A DNA stretch of 64,000 nucleotides from Bermanella sp044597725 (GTDB taxonomy: Bacteria > Pseudomonadota > Gammaproteobacteria > Pseudomonadales > Oceanobacteraceae): the NCBI RefSeq assembly GCF_044597725.1, contig NZ_CP139003.1, positions 3,599,686 through 3,663,685 on the forward strand, written 5' to 3'. How positions within the stretch are numbered: position 1 is the first letter of the stretch; each line of letters opens with the position of its first letter. The position numbers and the translations under genes were made by a program. The notes under the pieces were generated by a model, which was given only the letters and a program-made list of their open reading frames with translations, did no database searches and was not told the DNA's origin. Of the stretch, positions 17,265-26,785 are shown piece after piece.

Positions 17265-17876
17265 ATGCATACACCAAACAAAAAAAGCTTGTCAGAACTT
17301 GCCAATATTCGGACCGGCTATACATTCCGAGGAAAGGTTGAAGAGATTTCTGACGGTAATGCCCACTTACTGCAGATCAAAGATGCTCGCCTTCAAAGGG
17401 AGGAAAACAAAAGTGACATTATAGACGCTCCCTCCCTTCCACAAATAAACTGGGAAGGAAAGCAAAATGCGTTTGTAGACTCAGGAACCGTGTTATTACC
17501 GGCTCGAGGAGGCTATTTTCGATCATCGCTTTTCACAGGCGGTGATTCGCTTCCGATAGTCGCAAGCAGCCAGTTTATTTTAATTACACCGTACAATGAT
17601 ACTGTAGTGCCTGAATTTCTATGCTGGTCGCTCAATCGACCTTTAACACAGCGTTATCTAGAAGACATCGCCAGCCAAGGATCGAATATCTCCATGCTGA
17701 GCACAGCGACAGTAAAAGACTTAAAGATAGAAATACCCAGCGTTGAAACACAATTTAAAATCCTACATATCAACAAGTTGTGGGAAGAAGAACAAAAGCT
17801 GACTCAAGCCTTACTGAATAATAGAGAGATCATGCTACAAGGCATGTTTCAGCAATTGCTGAAGGAGAACAAATAA
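17265..17876 (+). CDS. Half-size HsdS-like specificity protein (one TRD)
   Basis: 203 residues, half the normal length of a type I specificity subunit. It holds one target-recognition domain (SLSELANIRTGYTFRGKV ... LLPARGGYFRSSLF ... DLKIEIPSVETQFKI) and one helical spacer (LWEEEQKLTQALLNNREIMLQGMFQQLL). The complete 415-residue HsdS lies on the other side of hsdM. Single-TRD subunits can dimerise to read palindromic sites, or they can be remnants or reservoirs for TRD swapping. Its stop is immediately followed by the hsdM ATG, so it is co-expressed with the methylase. It is intact, which argues for use. Confidence 0.82.
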   Translation: MHTPNKKSLSELANIRTGYTFRGKVEEISDGNAHLLQIKDARLQREENKSDIIDAPSLPQINWEGKQNAFVDSGTVLLPARGGYFRSSLFTGGDSLPIVASSQFILITPYNDTVVPEFLCWSLNRPLTQRYLEDIASQGSNISMLSTATVKDLKIEIPSVETQFKILHINKLWEEEQKLTQALLNNREIMLQGMFQQLLKENK

Positions 17877-19406
17877 ATGAATCAAATAGATAAGATAAAC
17901 CAAGACAGCATCAACAAAACACTCTGGAACGCATGCGACACGTTCCGTGGCACCATCAGCGCCGATACCTATAAAGACTTCATCCTAACCATGCTATTCC
18001 TCAAGTACATATCTGATGTATGGCAAGATCACTATAATGAGTACAAAGCAGAATATGGTGATGAACCAGAGCTTTTGGAAGAAATGATGAAAAACGAGCG
18101 CTTTGTATTGCCCAAAGCGGCCAGCTTCTACGCCCTGTACGAACGCCGTCATGAACCTGGCAATGGCGAACGCATAGACCAAGCGCTACACGCCATTGAA
18201 GAGGCGAACGGTACCAAGCTGAAAGACGCCGGTAAAAGCGTGTTCCAAGATATCAGCTTTAACACCGACAAACTGGGTGAAGAAAAGCAAAAGAACACCA
18301 TCCTGCGTCACCTACTAGAAGACTTTGCTAAGCCCGAGCTCAACCTTAAGCCTAGCCGCGTTGGCACACTGGATGTTATTGGTAACGCCTACGAATACTT
18401 AATCAAAAACTTTGCAGCCAGTGGCGGACAAAAAGCCGGCGAGTTTTATACCCCGCCAGAAGTCAGTGATCTGATCGCCGAGTTGTTAGACCCGCAACCG
18501 GGTGACAGCATCTGCGACCCAGCGTGTGGCTCTGCATCGCTATTAATGAAGTGCGGCAGCAAAATTCGCAAAAACCACGACAGTAAAAACTACGCCCTGT
18601 ACGGACAAGAGGCCATTGGTTCTACCTGGTCGTTGGCTAAAATGAACATGTTTCTGCACGGCGAAGATAACCACAAAATTGAATGGGGGGACACCATTCG
18701 CAACCCTAAGCTGCTGGATAAAAATGGCGACCTTATGTTATTCGACATTGTGACCGCCAACCCACCCTTTAGCTTAGACAAATGGGGTCATGATCAAGCC
18801 GAGAACGACAAGTTCAGCCGCTTCCGCCGTGGTATCCCACCAAAAACTAAGGGCGACTATGCTTTCATCCAGCATATGATAGAGACCCTAAACCCAAAAA
18901 CAGGCCGAATGGGCGTGGTAGTGCCCCACGGCGTACTATTCCGTAGTTCCAGTGAAGGCAAAATCCGCAAACAATTGATTGATGAAAACCTGCTGGATGC
19001 AGTCATAGGCCTACCCGAGAAACTGTTCTACGGTACAGGGATTCCTGCTGCGATACTTATATTTAAAGCCAGCAAAACCAAAGAGGAAGTATTATTCATT
19101 GACGCTTCACGAGAGTTTAAAGCTGGTAAAAATCAAAACTTACTGACTCAGGACAATATTGAAAAAATCATCAATACATTTAGAACCTGTGAAAACGTTG
19201 ATAAGTACGCTTATTTAGCAACCTTGGACGAGATTAAGGAGAATGACTATAACCTGAACATTCCAAGATATGTCGATACCTTTGAAGAAGAAGAAGAAAT
19301 CGACCTTGTAGCAGTGCGAGCCGAACGTGAGCAACTCAAAGCTCAACTGACCGAGCTAGAAATTGAGATGGCCGAGTATCTGGAGGAGTTGGGATATGGT
19401 GCCTAA
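17877..19406 (+). CDS. hsdM: Type I restriction-modification methylase subunit HsdM
   Basis: 509-residue N6-adenine methylase subunit of a type I system. The N-terminal helical HsdM domain is present (INKTLWNACDTFRGTISADTYKDF), followed by GEFYTPPEVSDLIAELL, SAM motif I (ICDPACGSASLL) and catalytic NPPF at residues 295-298. Length is normal for the family. It starts directly after the half-HsdS stop. Its partner HsdS follows after 51 bases, whereas hsdR lies 11.5 kb further on, behind three other defence cassettes. Base composition is closer to the chromosome than the AT-rich operon at 9.6-14.6 kb. Confidence 0.95.
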   Translation: MNQIDKINQDSINKTLWNACDTFRGTISADTYKDFILTMLFLKYISDVWQDHYNEYKAEYGDEPELLEEMMKNERFVLPKAASFYALYERRHEPGNGERIDQALHAIEEANGTKLKDAGKSVFQDISFNTDKLGEEKQKNTILRHLLEDFAKPELNLKPSRVGTLDVIGNAYEYLIKNFAASGGQKAGEFYTPPEVSDLIAELLDPQPGDSICDPACGSASLLMKCGSKIRKNHDSKNYALYGQEAIGSTWSLAKMNMFLHGEDNHKIEWGDTIRNPKLLDKNGDLMLFDIVTANPPFSLDKWGHDQAENDKFSRFRRGIPPKTKGDYAFIQHMIETLNPKTGRMGVVVPHGVLFRSSSEGKIRKQLIDENLLDAVIGLPEKLFYGTGIPAAILIFKASKTKEEVLFIDASREFKAGKNQNLLTQDNIEKIINTFRTCENVDKYAYLATLDEIKENDYNLNIPRYVDTFEEEEEIDLVAVRAEREQLKAQLTELEIEMAEYLEELGYGA

Positions 19407-19457
19407 TAGTAGTGCTCATCCGGCTGAGAGCATGGTTTTGGATTTAGGAGATGTTCA

Positions 19458-20705
19458 ATGAAACTTCCTACTGGTTGGAAACTTCAGCGAATAGAAGAAA
19501 TTGCTGACGTTAAAGGCGGTAAACGACTTCCAAAAGGTTATTCTCTAGTCAAAGAAAACACTGGATTTCCTTACATACGAGTCACAGATATGAAAAACGG
19601 AACTGTTGACGAAAGTGGGATTTTATATATTCCAGTGGATGTTGCACCTAAAATTTCTCGCTACATCATAAACAAGGATGACGTCTTTATATCTGTCGCT
19701 GGCAATGGGTTAGGTATTATAGGGATTATTCCTGAATCGTTGGATGGAGCTAATTTAACTGAGAATGCCGATAAGCTAACGAATTTAAAGGTTCATCAAA
19801 AATTCCTATTCGAGGTTTTACGTTCACCCATTATTCAGAATAAGGTGGAGGCTGAGAAGACTCAAAATGCTCAACCAAAGTTGGCATTAACAAGAATAAA
19901 GGGCTTTGAAATCCCTGTTCCTCCCCCCTCCGAACAAAAGAAAATCGCCCAAATTCTCTCCACTTGGGATAAGGCCATCACCACCACCGAGCAACTGCTC
20001 GTCAACAGCCAGCAGCAGAAAAAAGCCCTGATGCAACAACTGCTTACCGGCAAAAAGCGCCTGTTCGATGAAAGTGGGGTTAGGTTTAGTGGGGAGTGGA
20101 AAGATCACTTTTTGACTGATGCCGCACAGGTGATTGTAAGCCCAGTTGATAAAAAAACTATAGATGGTGAGATTCCTGTAGAGCTCTGTAACTACACCGA
20201 TGTTTACTACAACCATTACATTACGCGTGGCTTGAACTTTATGAAAGCCACTGCGAAGCCTGCTGAGATTGAAAAATATACTTTGCAGCTTAACGATGTG
20301 ATTATTACTAAAGACTCAGAGACTCCTGGAGACATTGCAGTGCCTGCATTGGTAGCGGAGGATCTTGGGGGGGTGGTATGTGGCTATCACCTTGCGATTG
20401 TGAGACCTAAAGCTGAAATAGCAAAAGGTGCTTTTCTGAATTATCTGTTTTCATTGCCAAAAACTAGATATTACTTCTTTACCTTGGCGACAGGTGCAAC
20501 CAGGTTTGGTCTTTCTATCGGTGGGATCAATAAAGCTCATTTTCGGCTCCCTCCCCTTGAGGAGCAGCAAAAAATTGCAGATGTAATTTCGATCACAGAC
20601 CAAGAAATTACCAGTTTGCAACAGACGTTGGATCGCTTGAAGCAAGAGAAAAAAGCCCTGATGCAGCAGCTGTTGACGGGTAAGCGAAGAGTTTTGGTGA
20701 GCTAA
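19458..20705 (+). CDS. hsdS: Type I specificity subunit HsdS
   Basis: 415-residue HsdS with two target-recognition domains and two near-identical helical spacers, ending KKALMQQLLTGKKRLF (about residues 192-207) and KKALMQQLLTGKRRVL (C-terminus). These repeats pack into the spacer that sets the gap in the bipartite recognition site. The first TRD begins LPTGWKLQRIEEIADVKGG, the second follows VRFSGEWKDHFL. The start ATG 19458 has AGGAG 7 bases upstream. It is followed by the SIR2 gene after 9 bases, so the SIR2-HerA cassette is transcribed with the methylase. Confidence 0.94.
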   Translation: MKLPTGWKLQRIEEIADVKGGKRLPKGYSLVKENTGFPYIRVTDMKNGTVDESGILYIPVDVAPKISRYIINKDDVFISVAGNGLGIIGIIPESLDGANLTENADKLTNLKVHQKFLFEVLRSPIIQNKVEAEKTQNAQPKLALTRIKGFEIPVPPPSEQKKIAQILSTWDKAITTTEQLLVNSQQQKKALMQQLLTGKKRLFDESGVRFSGEWKDHFLTDAAQVIVSPVDKKTIDGEIPVELCNYTDVYYNHYITRGLNFMKATAKPAEIEKYTLQLNDVIITKDSETPGDIAVPALVAEDLGGVVCGYHLAIVRPKAEIAKGAFLNYLFSLPKTRYYFFTLATGATRFGLSIGGINKAHFRLPPLEEQQKIADVISITDQEITSLQQTLDRLKQEKKALMQQLLTGKRRVLVS

Positions 20706-20714
20706 GGGGGGCAC

Positions 20715-21800
20715 GTGGAGCTAACCAAGGACGTTGCATATCAAGCGATTGCTGAGTTTTTTACAGACAAGCCGTTTGTATTATTTGGCACAGGAACTTC
20801 GTGTGCACTTGATCTGAATTTTGGAATGCCAGCTCTTGAGCGCCACCTTCGAGCCGAGCTTGCTCATGGAATGACCGAAGCACAAGCACAGCAATGGCAG
20901 CAAGTAGTCATGGCTCTTGATGCCGGTAGTCATGATTTTGAATCAGCAATGGACTTCATCAAAGATGAGGCTCTGACCAATCGAATAGTCGAACTTACTG
21001 CCAGCTTTGTTGCGCACCACGATAATGCCTACGCTCATTCAATCATGTCTGGATCATGCGATTGGCCCGCTGGCTCGCTATTGAAAAAGCTGGTTGAAGT
21101 TTTGCCGCAGGCTGATAAACAACTTCACGTCGCTACGCCAAATTACGATTTGCTGGCTGAATACGCCTTAGTCCGGCACAAGATCCCCTATATTACAGGG
21201 TTTCACGGTGGGTTCCTTCGGCGCTACGACTGGAGTGAGGCAAAAAAGTCAGTTCAATCCATTCAGAAAGGTCTTGGTAGGCCGAGACAACCACCTAGAG
21301 TTGTTGAATGCAAGCATATCCGACTACACAAGCCGCATGGTTCGTTAAATACATTTGAATGGGAAGCTCAGCTTATTGAATGTAACAGCTGGATACTCAA
21401 CAAGCCTGACGGCGTTGTACGGGCAATGATCACTCCTGGTACGGCCAAATATCAACGATTACACAAGGACAGAGCGCAGTTGGCTGAGTACGACACAGCT
21501 GTTGGTAACCATACTAACTTCCTATTTTTGGGGTTTGGCTTTAACGATTCCCAGCTTGTTAACAACGCATTTAGGCAAAAGCTTGAACAAGACCAATGCA
21601 GTGCTTTGGTGATCACTCGGGATTCGAACCCAAGAATTGAAGAGTGGCTAGGTAAATGTCCGAACATGTGGCTTATCTGCAAACAGTCTGACTCAGACAA
21701 AAGCAGGATATACAACTCAAAGTATGAAAACTGGCTACATATTGATGACAAGGAATTATGGCGTTTTGACGCTTTTACCAACGAATTTTTAGGAGGGTAA
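20715..21800 (+). CDS. SIR2-domain defence protein
   Basis: 361-residue protein with sirtuin-type NAD-binding features: FVLFGTGTSCALDL near the N-terminus, LHVATPNYDLLAEYAL (the sirtuin NxD motif), GFHGG and LHKPHGSLNTFEW. In SIR2-HerA defence pairs the SIR2 subunit hydrolyses NAD+ (and in some cases acts as a nuclease) when triggered by phage, killing or stalling the cell. It starts at GTG 20715, 9 bases after hsdS, and its stop is one base from the HerA ATG, so the two are strictly coupled. The position inside the hsd operon suggests shared expression. Confidence 0.88.
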   Translation: MELTKDVAYQAIAEFFTDKPFVLFGTGTSCALDLNFGMPALERHLRAELAHGMTEAQAQQWQQVVMALDAGSHDFESAMDFIKDEALTNRIVELTASFVAHHDNAYAHSIMSGSCDWPAGSLLKKLVEVLPQADKQLHVATPNYDLLAEYALVRHKIPYITGFHGGFLRRYDWSEAKKSVQSIQKGLGRPRQPPRVVECKHIRLHKPHGSLNTFEWEAQLIECNSWILNKPDGVVRAMITPGTAKYQRLHKDRAQLAEYDTAVGNHTNFLFLGFGFNDSQLVNNAFRQKLEQDQCSALVITRDSNPRIEEWLGKCPNMWLICKQSDSDKSRIYNSKYENWLHIDDKELWRFDAFTNEFLGG

Positions 21801-21801
21801 C

Positions 21802-23541
21802 ATGGCACTTTTTACTTTCAATGATGACAGCTACACACTTGGTAACATCCGTGAAGTTGACACCCGAAAAGTAACCATTCTGGTTAACAGTGATAAAGAT
21901 CTACGTAAAGCCAGAGTTGGGCAACTTGTAACCGTGCAACTTAGCGGTGCAACTGAATGTTGGCTGATTGGCATGATTGATAAAGTCATCAAAGCGGTAG
22001 TCACTCAACCACTTACGCTAGAAATACCTGAAGATGATTCTGACGAGATAGACGCTTTTGAAGATAGCGTAGTCAATACAGTCAAGATCACCTTGATGGG
22101 CGCAGCCCGCTGGGATGCAATCGTTCAAAAATATAAGTTTTCACGATCACTTGATCACGTCCCCGAAATCGACTCAACCTGTTACGTACTTAAAGACGCT
22201 CACCTAGAAGAATTCATGCGTGTTATTTCTGAGTGTGGCGATGGACAGCACTCACTGGAACTGGGCTCTTATAAGCTTAATGAAAATGCACGCGCTTATG
22301 TCGATGGCAATAAGCTTTTCCAGCGGCATGCCGCTTTGCTTGGCAGTACCGGCTCTGGTAAATCATGGACGGTTGCTTCAATTTTGGAAAGAAGCTCGCA
22401 GCTGCCTTCTTCAAACCTTGTTGTATTTGACCTGCATGGTGAGTACAAGGAGCTTTCTTATGCTAAGCAACTGAGAGTACCAGGGCCGGATGAGGTTGAC
22501 GTAGATGATGACTCACTGCTCTTCCTACCTTACTGGTTGCTCAATTCGGAAGAAATTCAGTCATTATTTGTGGATCGCAGCGAGTTCAGTGCGCATAACC
22601 AAGTGGTGGTTGTACAAAATGCCATAACAGAGCAAAAGAAAGCATTCTTACAAGCGAATGATCGAACCGATCTATTGCAGTCTTTTACTCTAGACAGTCC
22701 CATTCCATACTCCCTAAATGAAGTTATTGGAAAGCTTAAATATCTAAACGAAGAGAAGGTTGAAGGGGCAAGAGGCCCTAAAAACGGCCCATTCAATGGC
22801 GAATTTTCTAGATTGTTAGTTCGCATGGCCAGCCGCTTAAACGACCGACGTTATGGATTCTTATTCAATAGCCCGGATAAATACAACCAATACGATTCGT
22901 TAAGTATGATTGCTGAAAAACTGATGGGCTTTGGCAATCAAAAGCAAAGTATTAAAGTGATCGACTTCTCAGAAGTTCCCGCTGACATACTGCCAGTCAT
23001 CATTAGCCTAGTTGCTCGTATTATCTATCAAGTTCAATTCTGGACTGACCCGAATAGTCGCAGACCAGTTGCTTTTGTCTGTGATGAAGCTCACCTATAT
23101 CTGCCAAGAAAAGAAGGCAACCCAGTTGAGCGCAGAGCGGTCGAAGCATTTGAGAAGATAGCTAAGGAAGGTCGAAAATACGGCGTTGCACTCATGATTG
23201 TGAGCCAACGGCCTTCAGATGTAAGTGCCACTATTCTGAGCCAGTGTAACAACATCATTTCATTGCGTTTAACAAACGCGGATGACCAAGCAACTGTTCG
23301 AAAATTACTACCAGAAAGCCTAGAAAGCCTCTTAGAAGCATTACCCATCATGGATGTTGGGGAAGCCATGGTTGTAGGAGACTCGGTACTGCTGCCGAGT
23401 AGAATAAAAATTGATCCTCCTGCTGAAAAGCCATTGAGTGCAACAATAGATTTCTGGTCTCGTTGGCAAGAAGACGTTACCAATGCCGATTTTGCATTGG
23501 CTGTAGAAAACATGCGCCGACAAAACAGAATAAAACCATAA
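21802..23541 (+). CDS. HerA-like ATPase (DUF87) of SIR2-HerA system
   Basis: 579-residue HerA/FtsK-superfamily hexameric ATPase. It has the N-terminal HAS-barrel-like beta region (about 1-150), Walker A GSTGSGKS at 181-188, Walker B FVCDEAHLYLP with D428 and E429, and the conserved SQRPSDVSATILSQCNNIISLRLTN sensor region. HerA assembles as a ring that binds SIR2 dodecamers or similar in the defence complex and supplies DNA translocation or sensing. The gene follows SIR2 after one base. Directly after its stop lies a truncated copy of the hsdR 5' end, which suggests that hsdR once followed here. Confidence 0.9.
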   Translation: MALFTFNDDSYTLGNIREVDTRKVTILVNSDKDLRKARVGQLVTVQLSGATECWLIGMIDKVIKAVVTQPLTLEIPEDDSDEIDAFEDSVVNTVKITLMGAARWDAIVQKYKFSRSLDHVPEIDSTCYVLKDAHLEEFMRVISECGDGQHSLELGSYKLNENARAYVDGNKLFQRHAALLGSTGSGKSWTVASILERSSQLPSSNLVVFDLHGEYKELSYAKQLRVPGPDEVDVDDDSLLFLPYWLLNSEEIQSLFVDRSEFSAHNQVVVVQNAITEQKKAFLQANDRTDLLQSFTLDSPIPYSLNEVIGKLKYLNEEKVEGARGPKNGPFNGEFSRLLVRMASRLNDRRYGFLFNSPDKYNQYDSLSMIAEKLMGFGNQKQSIKVIDFSEVPADILPVIISLVARIIYQVQFWTDPNSRRPVAFVCDEAHLYLPRKEGNPVERRAVEAFEKIAKEGRKYGVALMIVSQRPSDVSATILSQCNNIISLRLTNADDQATVRKLLPESLESLLEALPIMDVGEAMVVGDSVLLPSRIKIDPPAEKPLSATIDFWSRWQEDVTNADFALAVENMRRQNRIKP

Positions 23542-23586
23542 CCCGAAGCTGCACCTCGGGTATCAGGGGTTGAAGAGAGATAACGA

Positions 23587-23742
23587 ATGACACAATACAC
23601 ACCTAAATTTCAGGAAGAATACAGTGCCAAGTTACCGGCCCTGACGTTGTTGACCAACCTCGGGTGGTCGTTTCTCTCTCCTGTACTACATCGAAAAGCA
23701 ATGAATAAAAATTATTTTGCCATGCATACAGATTCACATTAA
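23587..23742 (+). pseudogene. Truncated copy of the 5' end of hsdR
   Basis: A 51-codon frame starting ATG 23587. From codon 6 it reads PKFQEEYSAKLPALTLLT and then NLGWSFL, identical in protein to residues 7-31 of the intact HsdR at 30918, and then diverges and stops at 23740-23742. At DNA level it is highly similar but not identical to the intact gene, and the first five codons differ (MTQYT versus MDKFQV). It is preceded by a leader with a good GAGAG ribosome-binding stretch. I read it as the remains of an hsdR that once followed herA, cut off by insertion of the reverse-transcriptase cassette or by recombination. Confidence 0.85.
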
Positions 23743-23766
23743 ACTGAAAAATAAGGAGCGTTTCTC

Positions 23767-26706
23767 ATGGAATTAAATATTAATCATATTAGGAAAGCGT
23801 ATCTCTTCGTTAAAAGCTACGCATACCATGAGAATCTTAATCTGTTTCTTAAACAACGTGTGGCAGAGTTCGAGACTAGCCACACTGAATTGGACGAAGT
23901 GTTTGAATCCATAATAGAGGTCGTTGATCAAGAAAACCCTTGTAACCACAAGTATTTCAAGGATTGGCTGAAAAGTATTAACTACCACTTGCTACCAAAG
24001 CTTATAGAGCGCAACGAAGACAAATCAAACCAGAATACAGGGTTATTCATCAGCAATGTTCGTGATTCTGAGCAATATCAAGTTTCCAAGGTTAATTACT
24101 TCATCAAAGCACCGGTAGAAATTCATATTATTGAAATGCTGTGGTGCCTGATTATTGGTCCTGCTCTTGAAAAAGACATGAGCAAGGACAGCTATGGTAA
24201 TCGGATGCACTCTTCAGCTCTAAATTTTTCAGAAGATAATGATTTTTCCGGTCAAGAAGTTTTCAAACGATATATTGATCAATACAACCAATGGCGTGAT
24301 CAGGCTTTAGAAGTTGCAACCGAAGTATCTAATAGTGGCGATGATGTGGCGCTGTTATCGCTTGATTTGAAGTCATACTTCTATCATGTAGACTTAGATT
24401 TTAAAAACATCGAAGCTGAGATTCAACATCACTATCCAGACAACGTCCAACTCAAAAATCTTGCGTTAAAGCTTAACCTTATTTTGGAAGAAATATACAC
24501 TCGTTATCAGCAAGTTATTGCACCAAGAATGAAACAAACTCATACTGAGTGCAAAGATAAAAAGTGCTTACCTATCGGTATGGCGTCTTCATCCATTATC
24601 GCTAACTGGTATCTTTCAGAATTTGATTTTTCTATTGGTGACGATGCTAGGCCAGCCTATTATGGCCGCTATGTCGATGATATTATCATGGTCTTCAAGC
24701 GTCCTAAGATCAGTTTTCAAAAACCAATATCAGATTTTGTAGAGTATTACCTTGATTCTGTAATTAGTAATACCGAAAAAAATAGGGAATATGTGATATC
24801 TGTAGATAGCAATTCGCTACCCATCCAACAAGATAAACTCATTTTACAGTTTTTTGATAAGGAACATAGTCGAGCCGGGTTGGAAGTCTTCAAGCAGGAG
24901 CTTGATGAAAGAAGTAGCGCATTCAAATTTTTACCAAGCGATCATATTGATAAAGAACTAGATAGATTTGCATACGATGTGTTGTATGATGGTTCTTCTA
25001 ATAAATTACGCAGCATTGTCGGACTTGCTGAAAATGAGACAGAACTGGCAAAGTATCTATCCAGTCATATAACGGCTCACCGGCTTTGCAAGCTGAACAA
25101 TAGAGATGTGGTTCTTCCACAGCTTAAACAATTTTTTAAAGGTCAGAACGCACTTCAATTTTTTCGATTGTGGGAAAAGATTTATCAATATTCAATCATC
25201 ACTCGAAATTACGAATTTACTACTTTTTTTTATAGATACATTGAAAGTGAAATTAAAAAAATAGTAGCTATCGATGAAAGGATGTACTCATCAGAGCTAT
25301 TTAACAAAAAGGTTCATGAGGATCTTCTGCAGTATTCCCGGGTGTCAATTTCAATCACCATGGGCTTGCTTGACATGAAAAAGCCTAAAAAGCTATTGCT
25401 CCAAGACCTTTCTGAATTCAATAATTTTTTCCATGATTCAAAAGGGAAACTGGATCAATTACTCCAAGACGATCCATTACTGCAGAAATACTCATGGAGT
25501 ATTAGGCAATCTAACCTTATTCGCCACCACCTTGTTGCTTGGCCTCTAGCCAATTACTCAAATAGCGAGACGAACTTAACTATAGAAAACGATTTTATTA
25601 GTAATAAAAATATCAAGTTAGATGATAATAAACTTGACCTTTCTCCTCGCTTTATTCATTTTGATGAGTGGCAAATATTTAATCTAGGTAAACAACTCTC
25701 CTTTGGTGAGAGTTTAAATGATTGGCTGAATAAATCTATAGAGGACTACAAAAGTAAATTTATAGAGCAAGATTTTCCGATTGAATATATATCGGAAGTA
25801 GAGGATAAAGAAGGTATCGTTAAATCGAGTTTGATTATTTCGGACAAAGACTCCAAGGATCAGATTAACTTAGCTATTGCAAACCTTAAGGTACACGAGG
25901 ACGACATAGAAAGCGCTATTCGTGCTGATCGAGAGCCAAATCTTAGTTTTAACCGTCAGAAAGATCTTTATAGCATTTTAAATTCGGCTCTATCTGAGAA
26001 TGCTGATCTATTGGTCATGCCGGAAGTAGCCATCCCTGTAAGCTGGCTTCCGTTTATGGTTGCATTTTCAAGGAGGCATCAAATTGGTCTTGTTTTTGGC
26101 CTCGAACACTGGATTTCGAACGATATAGCATACAACTTGATAATAGAGGCACTCCCCTTCAGGGCGTCAGAAAATCAAAAATGTTGCGTAATGACTGCTC
26201 GTGTGAAAAACCATTATGCGCCTGACGAACTGAAAATGTTAAAGTCTGTAAGGCTGCAACCTGGCAATCTTTTACTCAAGCAAAATGCCCAATACCACAA
26301 AGTATCATGGCGTGGGTTATCATTCTCCACCTACAACTGCTTCGAACTATCAGACATCACTCACAGAGTTTTGTTTAAATCTCAAATAGACCTTCTATTT
26401 GCATGCGTTTGGAACAAAGACACGAATTACTATCAACATATTTTAGAGTCTACTGTTCGGGATTTGCATTGCTACACAGTCCAAGCAAATACATCTCAAT
26501 ACGGTGGTTCTTGTGTATTGAGACCAACCAAAACAGAAAGCAAGACGATGCTTTATGTTAAAGGTGGCAACAACCCCTGCGTACTGACTACAAAGCTAGA
26601 TATTAAAGAGCTTAGGGACTTTCAATACAAATCAGAGCCTAGCTCAAAAGATTATTTTAAGCACCTCCCCCCAGGTTATGATAGTGACGCAGTACTCAGT
26701 CGTTAA
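23767..26706 (+). CDS. DRT1-type defence reverse transcriptase fused to nitrilase
   Basis: 979-residue protein. The N-terminal half is a reverse transcriptase: motif A LLSLDLKSYFYHV, motif B PIGMASSSIIANWYL and the catalytic YVDD at residues 302-305 (YGRYVDDIIMVF). The C-terminal ~270 residues are nitrilase-like, with an apparently intact Glu-Lys-Cys triad: E753 (VMPEVAIP), K814 (ARVKNHYAPDE) and C880 (FACVWNKD). RT-nitrilase fusions define group UG1, the defence-associated RT type 1 (DRT1), which protects against phage as a single gene. Ribosome-binding site AGGAG precedes ATG 23767. The gene is AT-richer than the flanking hsd genes and is bracketed by two hsdR 5' scars, so it arrived as a separate cassette. 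Confidence 0.92.
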   Translation: MELNINHIRKAYLFVKSYAYHENLNLFLKQRVAEFETSHTELDEVFESIIEVVDQENPCNHKYFKDWLKSINYHLLPKLIERNEDKSNQNTGLFISNVRDSEQYQVSKVNYFIKAPVEIHIIEMLWCLIIGPALEKDMSKDSYGNRMHSSALNFSEDNDFSGQEVFKRYIDQYNQWRDQALEVATEVSNSGDDVALLSLDLKSYFYHVDLDFKNIEAEIQHHYPDNVQLKNLALKLNLILEEIYTRYQQVIAPRMKQTHTECKDKKCLPIGMASSSIIANWYLSEFDFSIGDDARPAYYGRYVDDIIMVFKRPKISFQKPISDFVEYYLDSVISNTEKNREYVISVDSNSLPIQQDKLILQFFDKEHSRAGLEVFKQELDERSSAFKFLPSDHIDKELDRFAYDVLYDGSSNKLRSIVGLAENETELAKYLSSHITAHRLCKLNNRDVVLPQLKQFFKGQNALQFFRLWEKIYQYSIITRNYEFTTFFYRYIESEIKKIVAIDERMYSSELFNKKVHEDLLQYSRVSISITMGLLDMKKPKKLLLQDLSEFNNFFHDSKGKLDQLLQDDPLLQKYSWSIRQSNLIRHHLVAWPLANYSNSETNLTIENDFISNKNIKLDDNKLDLSPRFIHFDEWQIFNLGKQLSFGESLNDWLNKSIEDYKSKFIEQDFPIEYISEVEDKEGIVKSSLIISDKDSKDQINLAIANLKVHEDDIESAIRADREPNLSFNRQKDLYSILNSALSENADLLVMPEVAIPVSWLPFMVAFSRRHQIGLVFGLEHWISNDIAYNLIIEALPFRASENQKCCVMTARVKNHYAPDELKMLKSVRLQPGNLLLKQNAQYHKVSWRGLSFSTYNCFELSDITHRVLFKSQIDLLFACVWNKDTNYYQHILESTVRDLHCYTVQANTSQYGGSCVLRPTKTESKTMLYVKGGNNPCVLTTKLDIKELRDFQYKSEPSSKDYFKHLPPGYDSDAVLSR

Positions 26707-26718
26707 ATCTAATGCATG

Positions 26719-26785
26719 TCCGGTACTAGGGGTTTAAAAGAGATAACAAGTGTCACTATACACACCTAAATTTTAGGAATAAATT
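26719..26785 (+). pseudogene. Second, more decayed scar of hsdR leader and 5' end
   Basis: From about 26719 the sequence aligns with the leader and first codons of the scar at 23558-23620. AGGGGTT, AGAGATAAC and the stretch ATACACACCTAAATTT are shared at matching spacing. The frame starts GTG, reads YTPKF and then meets a stop, so it cannot be expressed. It lies 13 bases after the reverse-transcriptase stop, just as the first scar lies shortly after the HerA stop. Confidence 0.75.

Noticed and set aside
23767..26706. Retron reverse transcriptase
   Set aside because: The C-terminal nitrilase domain and the lack of an msr/msd-like structured leader point to DRT1 instead.
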